From contig CAZWFN010000133.1 in assembly GCA_964633205.1 (NCBI GenBank), positions 1 through 17,540 on the forward strand: DNA of 17,540 nucleotides. The letters run 5' to 3'. This document shows positions 15,489 to 17,540 of the stretch, piece after piece. Every line of letters starts with the position of its first letter. Position 1 is the first letter of the stretch. Both the position numbers and the translations under genes were made by a program. Origin of the DNA: CAYVQE01 sp964633205 (GTDB taxonomy: Bacteria; Myxococcota; B64-G9). The notes under the pieces were generated by a model that was given only the letters and a program-made list of their open reading frames with translations, was not told where the DNA came from and searched no databases.

Positions 15489-16066
15489 CAGTCTTCCTCC
15501 CCGGCGCCGGGCTGGTCCGCGTCGCCGTCGGGCGCGGTCGGCCGGCCGCCGGGGTCGCTGGCCTGCAGCGGGCTGTCCGCCGGCCGCGGCCGCACCGCCT
15601 CGGGCGGCGCATCGAGGTCGCGCAGCCGCGCGGTCACGTCGAGGAACAAGGTGCCCTCCAGGTGCGAGGGCCCGCCGATCAGCGTCCGGCCGCCGTCGGC
15701 GATCCTGAGCTGCATGTTCAACCGCGGCTTGACGGCCAGCCGCAGCGACAGCATCTCCTTGTCGCCCGAGACGTCCAGGCCCAGAAAACGCACCGTGATC
15801 GAGCGCTCGCCCGGGAACTGCAGCTCCACGCTGGAGTTGATGGCCACCGTGGACTCGAGCTTGTCGAGCAGGCGGAACTTGTTGAAGGGCAGGTCGATCA
15901 GCTCGGGGCGCAGGTCGCCGAGCGCCGGGTCGAGCGAGTCGGTGGCGGACTTGGCCGCGTAGATGACCCGGATGCGGATCTCGGCCTGTAGATCGCGGGC
16001 TGTGGCCGGCGGGGCCAGGCCCAGGACCAGCGCGGCGAGCCCGAGCCAGCGCAGCGACGTCCTCAT
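15488..16066 (-). CDS. Periplasmic protein of unknown function in the ECF operon
   Basis: Encodes 192 aa from the ATG at 16066, with GAGGAGACGAG upstream. A signal peptide (residues 1-23, RTSLRWLGLAALVLGLAPPATA) is followed by about 125 residues of beta-rich sequence with alternating hydrophobics (AEIRIRVIYAAKS, VELQFPGERSITVRFLGLDV, LAVKPRLNMQLRIADGG, GTLFLDVTARL) and a Pro/Asp/Gly-rich, probably disordered tail from about residue 150. Such a small exported beta domain could associate with the barrel or the envelope; no family is recognised. The start overlaps the anti-sigma stop by ATGA (16063-16066) and the stop overlaps the barrel start, so all three are translationally coupled. Confidence 0.8.
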   Translation of the reverse strand: MRTSLRWLGLAALVLGLAPPATARDLQAEIRIRVIYAAKSATDSLDPALGDLRPELIDLPFNKFRLLDKLESTVAINSSVELQFPGERSITVRFLGLDVSGDKEMLSLRLAVKPRLNMQLRIADGGRTLIGGPSHLEGTLFLDVTARLRDLDAPPEAVRPRPADSPLQASDPGGRPTAPDGDADQPGAGEED

Positions 16067-16671
16067 ATCTCGTCTCCTCGCTTGTCCACTGCCCCCGCGC
16101 GATCGAAATCGACCATCCAGATCACCGTCGTGTCATTCTTGGATACCGTGAAGATCATCGATCGCTTGCCGGCGTACTCGAGCGAGTCGATGATCACGTC
16201 GTTGTCCGCCGGGGCCGCGCCCGCCGCCACCCGGGGCCGCTCGCGCGCCGCCGGGCCGTCGTCCACAGCCGGCGCCGAGCCGGAGCCGCCCGGGCTGGAG
16301 CCGCCCGGCAGCCACCACAGCGCCAGCAGCAGCACGGCCGCCGCGGCGGCCGCCGAGGTCAGCCAGGCCGCGCGGTGGTGGACCAGCGACTCGCGCAGCC
16401 ACAGACCCAGCCGCTCCAGCGGCGAGCGCGGGCCGCTCTCGGCGATGCCGGCCAGCACCCGTTGCTCGAAGCCGCTGAAGTCGGCCGTCTCGGTCGCCCG
16501 CGCCAGGTGCTCACCGAGCAGCTCGCCGCCGAGCCGCAGCGCCCGCAGCCGCCGCCGGCAGTCGGTGCAATCGGCCAGGTGGCGCTGGAGCCGGGCGCGC
16601 TCGGTCGGCGGCAGCTCGCCGTCGTGGAAGCGCTCGAGAAGCGTCTGTTCGATGTCGCAGTGCTCGCTCAT
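16063..16671 (-). CDS. Zinc-finger (zf-HC2) transmembrane anti-sigma factor
   Basis: Encodes 202 aa. The N-terminal cytoplasmic part has the zinc-binding anti-sigma motif His31-x3-Cys35-x2-Cys38 (RHLADCTDCRRR), which clamps ECF sigma factors. A single membrane helix lies at about 101-121 (WLTSAAAAAAVLLLALWWL). It is followed by a Gly/Ser/Pro/Ala-rich periplasmic linker and a compact C-terminal stretch (VIIDSLEYAGKRSMIF, then TTVIWMVDFD). The linker-plus-TTVIW tail probably senses the envelope signal or interacts with the two exported proteins downstream (inference). It starts 5 bases after the sigma stop. The normal mechanism is regulated proteolysis or release of the bound sigma factor. The start is the ATG at 16671, preceded by GAGCGAG. 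Confidence 0.92.
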   Translation of the reverse strand: MSEHCDIEQTLLERFHDGELPPTERARLQRHLADCTDCRRRLRALRLGGELLGEHLARATETADFSGFEQRVLAGIAESGPRSPLERLGLWLRESLVHHRAAWLTSAAAAAAVLLLALWWLPGGSSPGGSGSAPAVDDGPAARERPRVAAGAAPADNDVIIDSLEYAGKRSMIFTVSKNDTTVIWMVDFDRAGAVDKRGDEI

Positions 16672-16676
16672 CTCGC

Positions 16677-17351
16677 TCAGGCTCCGCTCACCTTGCCCGC
16701 GCTTGGCAGGGCGGTGTCCACCTCGGTGGTCTTCTCGTCCTCGGCCCGCGGTCTCAGGCTGCCGCCGCGCTCGGTCAGGTACTGGCGCAACGACCGCTGC
16801 AGGTTGCGTCGCGCGTGGTGCAGCCGCGACATCACCGTACCCTTGTGAATCTTGAGAGTACGCGCGATCTCCTCGTAGCTCAGGCCGTCCACCTCGCGCA
16901 GCAGCAGCACCGCGCGGTGCTTTTCGCTCAGCTGCTCGAAGGCGACCATGATGTGGTCGGCCATCTCGCGGCGGTCCAGCGCGGTCAGCGGATTCTGATC
17001 CAGCACCGTGGGCACGATCCAGGCCTCGGAGTCATCGGGTTCGCGGCGCTGGATCATGTCGTCGTAGTCCACCGCTTCGTGGCGGCCTTCGCGGCGCAGG
17101 TGATCGATGCTCAGGTTGACCACGATGCGGTACAACCAGGTGTAGAAGCTCGAGCTGCCCTGGAACGATCCCAGGTAACGGTGCACTTTGATGAATGCTT
17201 CCTGGCTGATATCCATGGCAGCCTCGGGTTCGCGCACCATGCCGAAGGCGATGGCGTAGACCTTGCGGCGGTAGCGCTCCATCAGTTCCTTGAACGCCTC
17301 CGGATCCCCGCGCCTGGCGCGTCGGACCAGCTTGCGATCATCGACTGCCAA
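16677..17351 (-). CDS. ECF (RpoE-like) RNA polymerase sigma factor
   Basis: Encodes 224 aa. Sigma region 2 lies at about 22-90: YRRKVYAIAFGMV, DISQEAFIKVHRYL (core-binding and -10 recognition), then FYTWLYRIVVNLSIDHLRR. Region 4 is at about 140-195: FEQLSEKHRAVLLLREVDG, LSYEEIARTL, then KGTVMSRLHHARRNLQ, the HTH that reads the -35 element. There is no region 3, as expected for group IV. The start is TTG at 17351, the first start codon after an in-frame stop at 17403-17405; the resulting AVDDRKLVRRARRGD N-terminus is typical of RpoE-like factors. The tail after 200 is short and charged. The partner anti-sigma follows 5 bases later. A sigma70-type promoter precedes it, so basal supply does not seem to depend on the factor itself. 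Confidence 0.95.
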   Translation of the reverse strand: MAVDDRKLVRRARRGDPEAFKELMERYRRKVYAIAFGMVREPEAAMDISQEAFIKVHRYLGSFQGSSSFYTWLYRIVVNLSIDHLRREGRHEAVDYDDMIQRREPDDSEAWIVPTVLDQNPLTALDRREMADHIMVAFEQLSEKHRAVLLLREVDGLSYEEIARTLKIHKGTVMSRLHHARRNLQRSLRQYLTERGGSLRPRAEDEKTTEVDTALPSAGKVSGA

Positions 17352-17441
17352 GACCGGACCCCAATCTCCGCAATGTACGGACGGGCTGGTCGGGATGCTT
17401 ATTCACGCGCCAACCTCGTTGTTTCGTCAGTCTACGGCGGC

Positions 17442-17471
17442 ATATTAGCAAGGGATTCCGCCGCAGGGCAA
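17442..17471 (-). promoter_or_regulatory. Sigma70-type promoter of the ECF operon
   Basis: On the minus strand, TTGCCC (17471-17466) and TAATAT (17447-17442) are separated by 18 bases, and TGC directly before the -10 makes it an extended -10. Transcription would start near 17435, giving an 80- to 85-base leader before the TTG of the sigma gene. No ECF-type GGAAC/GTC pair is seen here. The site overlaps no good ORF and is AT-rich relative to its surroundings. Confidence 0.6.
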
Positions 17472-17540
17472 CCGCGCTGGTGGCGCAGGGGCTCCGCCCC
17501 AGATGAATAGCCCGCGGTAGCGGCTCGGGTTTCCCCAACT

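Noticed and set aside
14136..15962. 608-codon plus-strand frame
   Set aside because: Antisense to the outer-membrane barrel and periplasmic protein genes; Val/Gly/Ala/Gln-rich shadow sequence with no domain.
17488..17500. GGGGC-TCC-GCCCC hairpin
   Set aside because: Only a 5-bp stem with no T-run on either strand; such sequences are frequent in GC-rich DNA, so I do not call a terminator.
17338..17538. 66-codon minus-strand frame upstream of the sigma gene
   Set aside because: It covers the sigma70-type promoter and leader, overlaps the sigma start, and its Arg/Pro/Leu-rich sequence shows no family.

Overview
This window looks like a draft or metagenome-derived contig from a high-GC Gram-negative bacterium. 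The evidence is a beta-barrel outer-membrane protein ending in Phe, periplasmic signal peptides, an ECF sigma/zinc anti-sigma pair, very GC-rich coding DNA (80% and 67% in two 60-base lines I counted) and a 100-base run of N at 2867-2966. The gene repertoire (FAAH-like amidase, several short-chain dehydrogenases, SBBP-type propeller, multi-gene ECF operon) would suit a myxobacterium-like or other former 'deltaproteobacterial' lineage. That placement is inference; no marker gene is present.

Layout. 118-2847 (+): large membrane-anchored or lipoprotein glycoside-hydrolase-like protein. 2867-2966: assembly gap. 2994-4336 (+): an SDR oxidoreductase followed by a small HD-domain phosphohydrolase-like protein. 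7870-4422 (-): a chain of ATGA-overlapping genes made of an SDR, a 19-codon mini-ORF, a membrane-anchored TlpA-like thioredoxin and a secreted beta-propeller protein. 7871-7980: divergent intergenic region with a perfect 20-bp palindrome and a second inverted repeat. 7981-9426 (+): amidase-signature enzyme with exact FAAH spacing of the Lys/Ser/Ser triad. 12088-9414 (-): a single-pass membrane protein of unknown function translationally coupled (GTGA) to a GT39/PMT-like multi-spanning glycosyltransferase. 12291-13948 (+): a bicistron of an XRE-HTH/ImmA-IrrE metallopeptidase fusion and a PIN-domain nuclease overlapping by TTGA. It lies in distinctly lower-GC DNA and is preceded by a tandem 19-bp repeat. 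17351-13998 (-): a four-gene operon of ECF sigma factor, zinc-finger anti-sigma factor, periplasmic protein and outer-membrane beta-barrel, with a visible sigma70-type promoter at 17442-17471.

How the genes work together. The most system-like element is the HTH-ImmA/IrrE plus PIN bicistron. It has the architecture of a toxin-antitoxin or stress/phage-responsive module in which the antitoxin-like repressor carries its own protease domain, and it appears to have been inserted between two native minus-strand operons. The ECF operon probably encodes an envelope-stress circuit whose output includes the two exported proteins co-transcribed with it. The TlpA/propeller pair looks like a thiol-redox protein made together with a possible periplasmic client.
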